Part shown: one piece after another, positions 1-8,361 of the stretch | Layout of the letters: the number at the start of each line of letters is the position of its first letter | Numbering within the stretch: position 1 is the first letter of the stretch | Source of the DNA: Myxococcota bacterium | GTDB lineage: Bacteria; Myxococcota_A; UBA9160; UBA4427 | NCBI GenBank assembly: GCA_029268645.1 | Contig: JAQWNI010000088.1 | Span: 1 to 32,459 of the forward strand | Length of the DNA stretch: 32,459 nt | Direction of reading: 5' to 3' | The notes under the pieces: generated by a model | Databases searched by the model: none | What the model was told of the DNA's origin: nothing | What the model saw: only the letters and a program-made list of their open reading frames with translations | Program-made: the position numbers and the translations under genes

Positions 1-533
1 TCTGGCTGGTTGAGGACGATCGCATGACCGCCATGGCGCTTGACCTCGCCGGTGTTTCCCCCGTGCCTCTTCCCATCGCAGATGTTTACACGGCCCTTCA
101 AACAGGCTTAATCGAGACCGTGGCGGCGCCGCCTCAGGGAGCGATTGCGTTTCAGTGGCACACCAAAGTCGATTACTTGACCGATGTCCCGGTTATGTAC
201 CTGGTCGGTGTCGTAGCGATTGAGAAGAAGGCTTTTTCTAAGCTGGCCCCGGCCGACCAGAAAGTGGTTCGCGAAGTGATCGCAGAGGCCAGTCGGCGGT
301 TGGACGAAGAGAATCGTATCGGAGAAGCCAATGCCCGCGAGGCGCTCCAGAACCAAGGCGTCGAGTTCGTTACGGCAAACTCGGACGCAGAGGTTGAACG
401 GTGGTATCAGATCAGCGATGAAGCGACTCAGCGCTTACTCGAGCAGGACATCTACTCCCAGGAGACGATCCAGGAGATCCTGAGCTTGCTTGAGGAATAT
501 CGATCTGCCCAGGAGACCGAAGCCTCTCCATGA
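1..533 (+). CDS. dctP: TRAP transporter substrate-binding protein, DctP family (C-terminal part)
   Basis: This is the 3' end of a gene that begins before the window; the frame is open from base 3. The protein is the periplasmic solute receptor of a tripartite ATP-independent (TRAP) transporter, which binds a carboxylate-type ligand and delivers it to the membrane pair. About 176 residues are visible. They include the family's typical block with LPIADVYTALQTGLIET followed by an aromatic YL-TD stretch, then a helical C-terminus rich in Glu and Arg with an RLDEENR segment. The stop codon overlaps the start of the next gene as ATGA, and the dctQ and dctM genes that follow make the assignment firm. 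The ligand cannot be read from the sequence because the conserved ligand-contacting Arg region lies mostly upstream of the window. Confidence 0.9.
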   Translation, partial: WLVEDDRMTAMALDLAGVSPVPLPIADVYTALQTGLIETVAAPPQGAIAFQWHTKVDYLTDVPVMYLVGVVAIEKKAFSKLAPADQKVVREVIAEASRRLDEENRIGEANAREALQNQGVEFVTANSDAEVERWYQISDEATQRLLEQDIYSQETIQEILSLLEEYRSAQETEASP

Positions 534-1060
534 GCGGAACGGTCGTCTCCGGGTTCACTCGGGTCGTCAGCTTCCTGCATCGGGCGGAAGACGCCGCCTT
601 GACTCTTCTGTTGGGCACGATGGTGGTCCTGGCCCCCCTGCAGATTTTTCTGCGCCTCTTCTTTGATGCTGGGCTGCCTTGGGCGGACCCAATGATCCGA
701 GTGCTGGTTCTGTGGGTGGGGCTGTTCGGTGCGATTTCAGCGAGTCGAGGCGATCGCCATATTACGATCGATGTCTTGCCGCGCCTTCTCCCCCCCCGCG
801 CTCGGGCGGCCTTGGCGGTGCTGATTCACATTTTCACCGTGTGGGTTTGTGCGCTTCTCGCGTGGCATTCCGGCCGCTTCGTTCAGAGTGAGCAAGAGTT
901 TGGCGGGGACGCTTTCTTGGGCATTCCGGCCTGGGCCCTTGAGTCGGTGATGCCCTTCGCGTTTGCCGTGATCGCTCTCCGCTACGCCTGGGGAATCATC
1001 CCCCTAGTGGCTGTGGCGCTCGGTCAGCGACCGCCTGAAACCGAGGAGTCGGCTGCATGA
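530..1060 (+). CDS. dctQ: TRAP transporter small permease, DctQ family
   Basis: A 176-residue polytopic inner-membrane protein, the usual size for DctQ. It forms the four-helix small subunit that pairs with DctM to move substrate using the sodium gradient. Visible hydrophobic segments lie near residues 20-42, 55-70, 90-112 and 130-155. The ETKEGAHI-like region of the family is represented by SASRGDRHITIDVLPRLL around residues 71-88. The start codon overlaps the dctP stop (ATGA), and the stop overlaps the dctM start in the same way, so the three genes are translationally coupled in one operon. Nothing is unusual in it. Confidence 0.93.
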   Translation: MSGTVVSGFTRVVSFLHRAEDAALTLLLGTMVVLAPLQIFLRLFFDAGLPWADPMIRVLVLWVGLFGAISASRGDRHITIDVLPRLLPPRARAALAVLIHIFTVWVCALLAWHSGRFVQSEQEFGGDAFLGIPAWALESVMPFAFAVIALRYAWGIIPLVAVALGQRPPETEESAA

Positions 1061-2334
1061 GTGCCAGCTTGCTTCTCGTCTTGGCGGCGCTCGCTGGAGC
1101 CCCCTTGTTTGCCGTGATCGCGGCGAGTGCCATGCTGGGCTTCGCGCGGGAAGATGTCGACCTCTCGGTGGTCGCCATCGAGATTTATCGCCTAGCCGAG
1201 ATGCCGGTGCTCTTGGCGATCCCGCTGTTTACTTTTGCGGGTTACTTGCTGGGCGAGAGCCAAGCACCCGGCCGGCTGGTTCGTCTAACCCATGCCCTGC
1301 TCGGTTGGTTATCCGGAGGATTGGCCATTGTTTCTCTGGCGGCCTGCGCGCTCTTTACTGCCTTTACGGGTGCATCGGGGGTGACCATTGTGGCGTTGGG
1401 GGCGCTCCTTTACCCGGCCCTTAAGGAAGCCCATTACCCCGACCGCTTCAGTCTCGGCTTGATTACAACTTCCGGCAGCTTAGGGCTGCTCTTCGCCCCG
1501 GCCTTGCCGTTGATTCTTTATGGCGTGGTCGCGCAGCAGATGAACCTCGATCCACCGGTAAAAATCGATGATTTGTTCGCCGCGGGTTTACTGCCAGGTC
1601 TCTTGATGGTGGTGCTGCTTTCGGTCTACAGCATCTGGCGAGTGCGGGGTGAGGTCAGGACTTCCAGTGAATTTTCCTTCGCGGAGGCCGGTCGAGCTCT
1701 CCGTGAATCGGCGTGGGAGATTCCCTTGCCCTTGGTGGTGCTGGGAGGCATCTACAGCGGCTTCTTTGCCCTGTCTGAAGCGGCGGCTGTCACGGCGCTT
1801 TATGTGCTGGTCGTTGAGGTGGGTATCCGTCGGGAGATTCCGCTTAAGAAGCTGCCTTCGGTCATGCGAGAGTCGATGGTCCTGGTGGGCGCCATTCTAA
1901 TCATCCTGGGAGTCTCCCTGGCTTCGACCAATTATCTGATCGATGCGGAAGTCCCGACCCAGCTCTTCGAACTGATTCGTGAGCGGATCCAGAGCAAACT
2001 GACTTTCCTGATCTTGCTGAATATCTTCTTGCTGGTGCTGGGCATGATGCTCGACATTTTTTCGGCGCTGGTGATCGTCGTTCCGATCATTTTGCCGATC
2101 GCCATCGGATATGGGATCCACCCGGTTCATCTCGGCATTATTTTCCTGGCCAATATGCAAATTGGTTACATCACGCCTCCAGTGGGGATGAACCTCTTCA
2201 TCTCCAGCTATCGCTTCGACCGCAGCGTGCTAGACGTCTACCGCGCGACGGTGCCGTTTTTTCTGATTTTGCTCTTTGCCGTACTGGTCATTACGTACTG
2301 GCCGGGTCTTAGCCTTTTTCTCGTCTCCTCCTGA
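1057..2334 (+). CDS. dctM: TRAP transporter large permease, DctM family
   Basis: A 425-residue, roughly twelve-helix membrane protein, the normal length for the large TRAP subunit that forms the transport path. Family hallmarks are visible: the GASGVTIVALG and LGLLFAPALPLILYG segments in the first half (residues about 105-155) and the TPPVGMNLFISS motif near residue 375. It closes the dctPQM operon, overlapping dctQ by ATGA. A 7-bp hairpin (AAGGGGC/GCCCCTT) lies 30 bases after the stop but has no T-run. Substrate is unknown; TRAP systems of this class usually carry C4-dicarboxylates, sugar acids or related organic anions. Confidence 0.93.
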   Translation: MSASLLLVLAALAGAPLFAVIAASAMLGFAREDVDLSVVAIEIYRLAEMPVLLAIPLFTFAGYLLGESQAPGRLVRLTHALLGWLSGGLAIVSLAACALFTAFTGASGVTIVALGALLYPALKEAHYPDRFSLGLITTSGSLGLLFAPALPLILYGVVAQQMNLDPPVKIDDLFAAGLLPGLLMVVLLSVYSIWRVRGEVRTSSEFSFAEAGRALRESAWEIPLPLVVLGGIYSGFFALSEAAAVTALYVLVVEVGIRREIPLKKLPSVMRESMVLVGAILIILGVSLASTNYLIDAEVPTQLFELIRERIQSKLTFLILLNIFLLVLGMMLDIFSALVIVVPIILPIAIGYGIHPVHLGIIFLANMQIGYITPPVGMNLFISSYRFDRSVLDVYRATVPFFLILLFAVLVITYWPGLSLFLVSS

Positions 2335-2363
2335 TCGTTGGAAAGTCTGTCGGGGGACGGCAG

Positions 2364-2386
2364 AAGGGGCGTTGGGTCGGCCCCTT
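2364..2386 (+). terminator. Hairpin downstream of dctM
   Basis: A perfect 7-bp inverted repeat (AAGGGGC and GCCCCTT) with a 9-base loop follows the dctM stop by 30 bases. It could mark the end of the TRAP operon, but no U-tract follows, so intrinsic termination is not well supported. Confidence 0.3.
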
Positions 2387-2468
2387 ACAGGCCGCATGCG
2401 TCCCTCGGGGAAAATCGAACGCAGGGGGCAGAAACGCGCCGCGAAATCGGTATGTTGTGCGGCCGCGC

Positions 2469-2556
2469 GGAGAGGTGGCCGAGTGGCTGAAGGCGCGCCC
2501 CTGCTAAGGGTGTATAGGGCAACCTATCGTGGGTTCGAATCCCACCCTCTCCGCCA
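2469..2556 (+). tRNA. tRNA-Ser(GCT)
   Basis: A class II tRNA with an acceptor stem GGAGAGG pairing with CCTCTCC, discriminator G and an encoded CCA end. The D-arm begins TGGCCGAGTGGC. The anticodon loop CTGCTAA gives anticodon GCT, read as Ser (AGC/AGU). A long variable arm (TATAGGGCAACCTATC) and the T-arm GGGTTCGAATCCC follow. The long variable arm and the anticodon both indicate serine. Confidence 0.97.
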
Positions 2557-2597
2557 GTTCCGACCGCGCGGCCTCGCCGCATGGGCCGGTGAACGCA

Positions 2598-2685
2598 GGA
2601 GAGATGGCCGAGTGGCTTAAGGCTCACGCTTGGAAAGCGTGTGTAGGGCAACCTACCGTGGGTTCGAATCCCACTCTCTCCGCCA
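2598..2685 (+). tRNA. tRNA-Ser(GGA)
   Basis: A second class II tRNA, 41 bases after the first. Acceptor stem GGAGAGA pairs with TCTCTCC, and CCA is encoded. The anticodon stem CACGC/GCGTG encloses loop TTGGAAA, giving anticodon GGA (Ser, UCC/UCU). The variable arm (TGTAGGGCAACCTACC) and T-arm are nearly the same as those of the neighbouring tRNA-Ser(GCT), so the pair probably arose by duplication and is likely co-transcribed. Confidence 0.97.
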
Positions 2686-2921
2686 TCCCGCCCGCCCTAG
2701 GGTCGCTCTATACCGCATAGGGATTGGATTCGGGCTGATTTCTCAACCCTCCGATGGGCCAGCGCGTGACCCGAGTCAAGCAGGCCGTCGAGGCGAACGG
2801 AGGACTGCGAGAACCCGCGTACCGACCGGAGTGACCCGCTTTCAATTCGCTCTACTTCTGGCGGAGCGAGGGCATTCTGAGTGGTCGTCGCATTCGGCCA
2901 ATCAGCTAAGAGATTGGCTCA
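2686..2921. other. Intergenic region between tRNA-Ser pair and methyltransferase gene
   Basis: I see no supported gene here. Reading frames crossing it extend from the tRNAs or oppose the methyltransferase and look non-coding. It holds the 3' ends of the tRNA transcript and of the minus-strand methyltransferase transcript. Confidence 0.5.
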
Positions 2922-3782
2922 CTACCGCTTACGGAGCAGGAAAGCGAAGGGGCGCTTGTGGCCTGCAGGAACTTCCCCACCTGTGTTTCTGGACTCCTGG
3001 AGGATTTCCTCACTGAAAGGCTCTGGTTGCACGACCTCCATGTCGAACTGATCGAAGACAGGCAACCAAACGTTTTCAACTTCTTCCAGGCTGTATCCCG
3101 TCGTGACGCGTGGCTCTTCCGGTTGTTCCTCGATCGCTTTGATCAGAACATCGCTCGTGATGTAGACGAGGCCGCCCTGCTTACAGACCCGACACATTTC
3201 GCTCAGAGCGATGCGAGTTCGTTCGAGAAAGACTTTGCCAGTGACCGTAAGCCAGCTTGCATCATGGAGTTCCCAGTTCAAGTGCTCGATGACTGAAATA
3301 CATGTCACCAAGTCCCAGGAGCCAGTCTCGTACGGCAGGGCAAGCATATCCCCAATATCGCGTCGAACATTCCATTTCTTGTACTGACGTTGCGACCACC
3401 AAAGGGGCAGTGCGTTGGGGATCGGTAAATCGAATGAGACTGCATTGGCTCCACAGCGCGCTTTGAGGAAGACGGGAAAAGTGCTGTTGCCGCTTCCGAT
3501 ATCGAGGACATCTTGGCCGGACAAATCGTGTGCGTACGTACAAATGAGACCTATTTCCCAGGCTTTTTGGAAAGCCTGCCCTCCGCCCAGAAACTCAGTC
3601 GCCCATAGGAGGTGGGGGTCGAAAGCGCGGACTCGTTCCAATGTGGGCCGCATGAGGTCTACTTCGCTCCGTCGAAAAATTCCCGAGTAACGAGATAAGA
3701 GCGCTGGATCGGCGGGTTCGCCGTTTGGCTTCAAGCTAAGAGAAACCATCCGCCACAGCATATGGGGCAAACTGCGCGCCAT
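2922..3782 (-). CDS. SAM-dependent class I methyltransferase
   Basis: The protein has the Rossmann-type SAM-binding motif I as DVLDIGSGNSTFP, an acidic motif II (VSFDLPI) and the post-motif region DLVTCISVIEHL, which is typical of class I methyltransferases of the Methyltransf_11/25 type. These enzymes transfer a methyl group from S-adenosylmethionine; the acceptor cannot be inferred. I chose the ATG at 3782 (286 aa) because a GGAAAG Shine-Dalgarno-like sequence lies just upstream and the protein then reads MARSLPHML. The frame stays open to an ATG at 3980, which would add 66 residues of unconserved-looking sequence. The C-terminus ends in a basic LLRKR. It stands alone between a tRNA pair and the RegA-like gene, so context gives no pathway. 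Confidence 0.8.
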   Translation of the reverse strand: MARSLPHMLWRMVSLSLKPNGEPADPALLSRYSGIFRRSEVDLMRPTLERVRAFDPHLLWATEFLGGGQAFQKAWEIGLICTYAHDLSGQDVLDIGSGNSTFPVFLKARCGANAVSFDLPIPNALPLWWSQRQYKKWNVRRDIGDMLALPYETGSWDLVTCISVIEHLNWELHDASWLTVTGKVFLERTRIALSEMCRVCKQGGLVYITSDVLIKAIEEQPEEPRVTTGYSLEEVENVWLPVFDQFDMEVVQPEPFSEEILQESRNTGGEVPAGHKRPFAFLLRKR

Positions 3783-4024
3783 GATCTTTCCATTGACCCA
3801 GCGCCCCTTGAGGGAGACGAGCCGTGTCGATTTCGCGTTATTCGCCAACTGAGTTCCCCTGCTCGCCACCATGGGCGGCCCGGTGGCCGCCGCATCGGTC
3901 AATGCAAACTTCCTAATTGCGAAAGATATCTTGGTCGATCGAGAAGCCGCAAGTGCAGAATCGAGGCCACTCTCGAACAAGCGGCCTTAGAAGAGAAACT
4001 TCACCTCTTCCCGTTCAGGTTGAC

Positions 4025-4045
4025 AGAATCAGGAATGATGATTCT
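4025..4045. repeat. Perfect 7-bp inverted repeat (AGAATCA/TGATTCT)
   Basis: Arms AGAATCA and TGATTCT are separated by 7 bases, downstream of the RegA-like gene and upstream of the methyltransferase gene. It could be a dyad operator or part of a termination structure. No T-run follows on either strand. Confidence 0.35.
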
Positions 4046-4052
4046 CTCGGGA

Positions 4053-4091
4053 CGAAGTAATCTTCACGTCGACGCACACCCCCTTACTTCG
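4053..4091. repeat. Perfect 8-bp inverted repeat (CGAAGTAA/TTACTTCG)
   Basis: Arms at 4053-4060 and 4084-4091 enclose 23 bases, about 25 bases past the stop of the RegA-like gene. It is a candidate hairpin at the end of the peroxidase-regBA transcript. No U-tract follows. Confidence 0.35.
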
Positions 4092-4115
4092 CCGCTTGGG
4101 CTGACGGTGTTGCAT

Positions 4116-4694
4116 TTACCGCTGCGGGGGAAAGCTGTTGAGTTTTCGTTGTAGTGTGCGGCGGTGCAGGCCTAGCCTCCTGGCGGCTTCCGAGATATTG
4201 CCGTCGCATTCCGCGAGCACGCGTTGAATGTGTTCCCACTCGATCCGGGCCAGGGATGGGGCTTCGTACTCGTCGGGATCGACGCTGCCCTCGAGCGGGT
4301 CGTTGTGGTCGAAGGCTGCCAGTACGACGTCGGCATCGGTCGGTTTGGAGAGATAGTGGATCGCGCCCAGTCGGCCGGCGTCCACGGCCGTGGTGACGCT
4401 CCCGTATCCAGTGAGCATCACGATCTGAACCCCGGGATGCAGGTCGCAAAGGTCGTGGATGACCTGAAGGCCCGATTCGTCAGGCAGCTTCAAGTCGACC
4501 ACCGCCCAGCTCACCGGAGCCTCGCGGGCGAGCGTGACGGCTTCCGCGTGGCTATAAGCGAGCCGCGCCGCGAATCCGCGATCGCGAAAAGCTCGGGCCA
4601 AGCGTCCAGCAAAGCGTTCGTCATCGTCGACGACGAGAATTTCATCGCCGGATTTCGGACCTTTCGACCGAGCCCGCACCGGCGATTCACTCAT
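4116..4694 (-). CDS. regA: RegA/ActR-type response regulator with Fis-like HTH
   Basis: A 192-residue two-domain regulator. The receiver domain has acidic residues D23-D25 in VVDDD, phospho-acceptor D67 in VVDLKLPDE, T95 in MLTGYGS and K117 in LSKPTDAD. The C-terminal Fis-type helix-turn-helix (about 166-184) reads NISEAARRLGLHRRTLQRKL, nearly the signature of RegA/PrrA/ActR. That family, with RegB, controls respiration, photosynthesis and carbon or nitrogen fixation genes in response to redox state. I chose the ATG at 4694, which overlaps the kinase stop by 8 bases (ATGAGTGA); an ATG at 4718 would run further into the kinase gene. The short linker with no AAA+ domain agrees with RegA rather than an NtrC-type activator. 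Acting on the neighbouring cytochrome genes is an inference from position. Confidence 0.92.
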   Translation of the reverse strand: MSESPVRARSKGPKSGDEILVVDDDERFAGRLARAFRDRGFAARLAYSHAEAVTLAREAPVSWAVVDLKLPDESGLQVIHDLCDLHPGVQIVMLTGYGSVTTAVDAGRLGAIHYLSKPTDADVVLAAFDHNDPLEGSVDPDEYEAPSLARIEWEHIQRVLAECDGNISEAARRLGLHRRTLQRKLNSFPPQR

Positions 4695-5967
4695 GCTGGG
4701 CTCCCCATGGCATTTCAACCGTCACCGTGGTGCCTTGTCCCGGTGCGGATTGGAGATCCATTGCGCCGCCGAGCTGTTCGAAGACCGAGCGGGCAAAGAA
4801 GAGGCCGAGTCCCATACCCTGGCCAGTGACTTTCGTGGTAAAAAATGGCTCGCCGGCGCGCTCTCGAACCGCAGCGGCCATTCCGCTGCCTTGGTCGGCG
4901 ATCGCAATCGCGAGGCACCCGGGCCTTTCTTCTACCCGAATCTCTATGGCTTGTTCGCTGGACGAGGCCTGACGGGCATTCTTCACCAAACCCCGCATGG
5001 CGCGAACACATAAGCGTCGCGGGAGAGTGATGGGGCGAGTCTCCAGTGCGTGGGGGATCTGGATGCGCGCATGGGCCTCGTTTTGAGTGACTTCGTTCAT
5101 CAGCTCAATGACCGAGGTGGGTTCGGCGGCTTCCCCGGTTCCCGCTCCGGCATCCACCGCCAGCTGGGAAAGGATCTCCGAGCAACGGTCGATTTCTTCG
5201 CGCACCATGCGAGCGTCTTCGGTCAAGTCTGGATCCGTACTGCGCCGCTCCAGTTCTCGCGAGATGACCGCGATGGTGGCCAGGGGCGTCGCGAGTTCGT
5301 GAGCGGCTCCCGCCGACAAGGTCGCGAGTGCGGCCAGCTTTTCGGCCTGGGTCCGTCGCAGCTGTGACTCGGCCAGTCGTTCTTCTGCATCCGCGATGGT
5401 TTGTCGCAAGCGCGTGATCGCGTAGGCCATCATCGGGCCCACCAGGACAAAGGCTACCCACATCCCGAGCAGATGAAGGTTCATCGCTTCTTGCCCGTGA
5501 CCGGCGTGGGGGTCGCCGAGCCAGTAGAGGCCGCTGTAGGCGACGACGGCTACGGCCACAATCCAGAAAGCCCAGCGCGGGGGCAACAAGAGGGCCGCGA
5601 CCGCCAGGGGAATCAAATAAGCGCTGCTGAAGGGGTTCGAGGCGCCCCCGGTGAGCGCCAGCACATAGGTGAGGACGCCAATATCAAGGGCTAACAAAGT
5701 AGTGAGCCAGCTCGGAGTCAGATGCTCTTGAGACCGCACCCAACGGGTGAGAAGGAGATTGCCCACCAGCAAGATGATGAGACCCAGAAGCAGAGGGGGC
5801 GAGGGCCAATCGAAGCCGCCGAGAAGTCCGGCGGCCAATGCGACCGCTGAACCGCCGAGGATTAACACCGAGCGTAGCCGCAGCAGCCAGGCTTGCCCGA
5901 CGAGGTCGGAGGCCCTGTCGATTGAGAGGTTGGGTGCGAGGCCCAGATTCTCCGGAGTGGGTTTCAT
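4687..5967 (-). CDS. regB: RegB/PrrB-type redox sensor histidine kinase
   Basis: A 426-residue membrane kinase. The N-terminal half has about six hydrophobic segments (residues 30-185) and contains GGASNPF at 107-113, matching the GGxxNPF heptapeptide known as the ubiquinone-sensing site of RegB. The H-box AAHELATPLATI places the phosphorylated His at 223. C262 in DRCSEIL corresponds to the redox-active Cys of Rhodobacter RegB (Cys265). The ATP-binding lid shows N330 (LVKNARQAS), DQGSGM at 358-363 and GQGMGLGLFF from 382. Both known redox-sensing features are thus kept. The gene starts 22 bases after the stop of the diheme cytochrome gene and overlaps regA, which suggests co-transcription. 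A TATAAT hexamer six bases before the ATG could also drive a leaderless transcript. Confidence 0.93.
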   Translation of the reverse strand: MKPTPENLGLAPNLSIDRASDLVGQAWLLRLRSVLILGGSAVALAAGLLGGFDWPSPPLLLGLIILLVGNLLLTRWVRSQEHLTPSWLTTLLALDIGVLTYVLALTGGASNPFSSAYLIPLAVAALLLPPRWAFWIVAVAVVAYSGLYWLGDPHAGHGQEAMNLHLLGMWVAFVLVGPMMAYAITRLRQTIADAEERLAESQLRRTQAEKLAALATLSAGAAHELATPLATIAVISRELERRSTDPDLTEDARMVREEIDRCSEILSQLAVDAGAGTGEAAEPTSVIELMNEVTQNEAHARIQIPHALETRPITLPRRLCVRAMRGLVKNARQASSSEQAIEIRVEERPGCLAIAIADQGSGMAAAVRERAGEPFFTTKVTGQGMGLGLFFARSVFEQLGGAMDLQSAPGQGTTVTVEMPWGAQHE

Positions 5968-5973
5968 CTCTTT

Positions 5974-5979
5974 ATTATA
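5974..5979 (-). promoter_or_regulatory. TATAAT hexamer just upstream of the regB-like start
   Basis: On the minus strand the order is TATAAT, then AAAGAG, then ATG. A perfect -10 consensus this close would begin transcription at or next to the start codon, giving a leaderless mRNA. At 17-bp spacing the -35 position reads GCAAAC, which is poor, so the call is tentative. Confidence 0.3.
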
Positions 5980-5989
5980 GAGGGATCGA

Positions 5990-8329
5990 TCAGAGGGTTT
6001 GCGGTGGGCGGAGGCGATGGCGTCGACGCGCGAGGGAGACCAAGATGAACAACCCAGAGCTCAGCAGGGCTGTCGCGCCGGGTTCTGGCACGAGGCGAGC
6101 CTGGAAGGTTGGCGCTGACTCATTTCGGCCTCCGGCTCCGACCGCTGGAACCCAGAGGAAGTGATCCTCCGCCAGAGTGGCTTCGAGGGGATTTCCTGCC
6201 GTCACCACTTCAGCGTCACCGGAATGGCCGTGGGGAACGAGCAGCTCTGGATGATCGAAGGGGGCCTGTTCGTAGCGGACCCGGTCGTCGGTCAGGCTGA
6301 GGAGAAAATCGAGCAGGGCCTGTCGCAGGCTTGGATCAAACCTCAAGTCGAGTTGAGGGAAGACGGTTCCGAAGTGTTTGCCAGTGGTCTCGTGATTTCC
6401 GCCTCGCGTGTAGAACTCGATGACTTGCTCCAGTGTCGCCATGCTGCCGTCATGCATATAGGGTGCGGTCAGCTCAACGTTTCGCAGAGTGGGGATCTTG
6501 AAGGCATGTGTGGCGGCCTCTCGCATTCGGGCGTTGCTCGGGCTCTCCAGCTCCGCGAGGGCTGCCGCGGGAATCGGCACATAAGCGCCGTCCGGAAAGA
6601 AGCAGTCAGTGGAACTTTGGCTCTGAGGCTGAAGACCTTCCGCCTCGGTGAAATAGATGGGGTGGGGACCGGGTTCGTTCCGTGCAATAGGGAGGTCGAG
6701 GTCACAGGGGCGCACCTCAAGAACCGAGGGGTCTACCACTTCATTGGTCTGTCCGGCGAGAAGCTGAAGGTATTGGGCGGAGAAGGAAAGCGGGTGGCCA
6801 AAGGGATCCGTTCCCCCAAGTCCTGGGTCAGCGCCATCTGGGGTGACGCCGGTGGCGGCAAACCCAGTATCCACAAATGCGCTTCCACCGAGCAAGGAAA
6901 GGCGAGTCAATACATTCGAGCTGGTGCTTACCGCAAAAGTCTCGTTTCCGAATGCTTCCGGATCCTGTTCCACCAAAAAGGCGTTCGTCTCCACGGCGGC
7001 GGAAGTGAACACGGGGCCGATGTGGCAAAGGTTGCAGTGGGCCGTCCGAAAGACTTCAAAGCCGGCCTGGGCCGATTCGCTGAGATCCGTCGGGGACCCG
7101 TTTTCGTCCTTGGTGCTGAGGTCGAAAGGAGACTGATCGCTTACCAGGGTCTCGATATAGAGCTGAATGGAAAGTCCGAAGAACATGGCGAAATTGGCTT
7201 CGATCTGTGTGTAGGGCTCCGTGTCCCCTGTGCTGGGCGCTCCAAAATCACCCGTGCCAGTGTGAGACCAGTACCTTGCATCAAAAGATTCTCGGATGAG
7301 ATCGCCATACGAGGTATTTAGGCCGGGCTTTGATTTTCCCGGTGCGCTGAGTGCGTCGTCGCCGAGCACGCTGTCGTTCCAATGGACTCTTTGTTGAGCC
7401 AGCGGCATCCGGTGGAGTAGTTTGCGTCCGATATCCTTGAATGTCCGCGAAGTGCAACTCATCTCGATATTGCTGATGCCTGGAGACACGGCTTGGGAGG
7501 CCAGCGAGCTATTTTCGAGTTCGAGGCTTTGGTGCTCGACTTCGGCTGGCCCTGTGACGACCCATACCCCCGCATGAGGATCTCTTGGGCCCCATGGACT
7601 GCTGCCATTGAAAATGTTGTTGGCCGCTCCATCCCAGAGTTGGCGGTATGAAAACGCTGCGTTGATCACAGTCGGGGCATGGCGATTCATCACTCTGCGC
7701 GTCCCCGTTCCTTCAACATGAAAAATCGCATCGGGTTCGCGATCGCATACATCATCAGTGGCGCTGATCACGGAGGTTAAGAAGTCGCCGCCGAAACTCC
7801 CCGATGAAGAGACGACGTCATCACTTTCGTAGAGAACCGGAGAAACCGGGTTCAAGGGGTCGGTTCGTTGATGAAAGGGAAAGTCTTCGGGCTGAAGCGT
7901 GTAGTTGGGTCCGCGCAGCCCGCCGGTCGGCGAAACATCGAAGGCCACAGTGGGGATGACCGGATCTCGACCACTTGGTGCGAGCTGGTTTCGGATTCTT
8001 CCATCTGCTCCGGCTTGGAAGTGGCAGCTCGCGCAGGCGATGCCATCGCTGCCCACCGTTTGATCCCAGAAAAGCGACTTGCCCAGTACGGTGGCCCGTT
8101 GAGCATTGGTCACGATCGGTTCCGGTCCATCGAGGAGACCGGGGACGGCCGGAGGCGTGATGCCCTGTAAGGAGACCGGCTTGGGTCCGAAGTGGGCCCA
8201 GGCCGGTGTCAAAACGAGAAACCCACTTCCCAGCGCTGCCGCAGCAGCGAGGGCGGATTGAAGACCCGGGCGCCGAGGTCGCGCTTTTCGGGCGTCGTCG
8301 TTCCTGTTCCCGTGGATCAAGCGGATCAC
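5990..8329 (-). CDS. Diheme cytochrome c peroxidase-like protein with PEP-CTERM anchor
   Basis: A 779-residue exported protein with two c-type heme motifs: CASCH (C99, C102, H103) and CNLCH (C432, C435, H436). The neighbouring text [26 protein letters not shown] is characteristic of the diheme cytochrome c peroxidase/MauG superfamily, whose members reduce H2O2 or oxidise protein substrates in the periplasm. A signal peptide ends near residue 45 (AWA). The C-terminus (from 747) has [10 protein letters not shown], a hydrophobic stretch, then ARRRHR, a PEP-CTERM signal processed by exosortase; no exosortase gene is in the window. It is far longer than classical CcpA (about 320-350 aa), with roughly 300 residues inserted between the hemes. 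It lies 32 bases after the other PEP-CTERM gene and 22 before the RegB-like kinase, which suggests a redox-regulated operon. Confidence 0.88.
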   Translation of the reverse strand: MIRLIHGNRNDDARKARPRRPGLQSALAAAAALGSGFLVLTPAWAHFGPKPVSLQGITPPAVPGLLDGPEPIVTNAQRATVLGKSLFWDQTVGSDGIACASCHFQAGADGRIRNQLAPSGRDPVIPTVAFDVSPTGGLRGPNYTLQPEDFPFHQRTDPLNPVSPVLYESDDVVSSSGSFGGDFLTSVISATDDVCDREPDAIFHVEGTGTRRVMNRHAPTVINAAFSYRQLWDGAANNIFNGSSPWGPRDPHAGVWVVTGPAEVEHQSLELENSSLASQAVSPGISNIEMSCTSRTFKDIGRKLLHRMPLAQQRVHWNDSVLGDDALSAPGKSKPGLNTSYGDLIRESFDARYWSHTGTGDFGAPSTGDTEPYTQIEANFAMFFGLSIQLYIETLVSDQSPFDLSTKDENGSPTDLSESAQAGFEVFRTAHCNLCHIGPVFTSAAVETNAFLVEQDPEAFGNETFAVSTSSNVLTRLSLLGGSAFVDTGFAATGVTPDGADPGLGGTDPFGHPLSFSAQYLQLLAGQTNEVVDPSVLEVRPCDLDLPIARNEPGPHPIYFTEAEGLQPQSQSSTDCFFPDGAYVPIPAAALAELESPSNARMREAATHAFKIPTLRNVELTAPYMHDGSMATLEQVIEFYTRGGNHETTGKHFGTVFPQLDLRFDPSLRQALLDFLLSLTDDRVRYEQAPFDHPELLVPHGHSGDAEVVTAGNPLEATLAEDHFLWVPAVGAGGRNESAPTFQARLVPEPGATALLSSGLFILVSLARRRHRLRPPQTL

Positions 8330-8361
8330 GGTCTTGAAGGCACGAATCTGAAAGTCGGGTT

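Larger units (their letters stand above)
3783..4115. other. Intergenic region with two inverted repeats
   Basis: This stretch separates the RegA-like gene from the methyltransferase gene; both are on the minus strand. It holds two perfect inverted repeats, listed separately. The part from 3783 to 3980 is an open frame continuous with the methyltransferase and could be coding if the longer start is used. Confidence 0.5.

Noticed and set aside
2469-2685. Tandem near-identical tRNA-Ser genes as an integration site
   Set aside because: No integrase gene or duplicated tRNA 3' end fragment is seen nearby.
6161-7321. Long plus-strand open frame (386 codons)
   Set aside because: It lies entirely antisense to the diheme peroxidase gene, whose CxxCH, signal and PEP-CTERM motifs are clear; the frame is open because of GC-rich codon bias.
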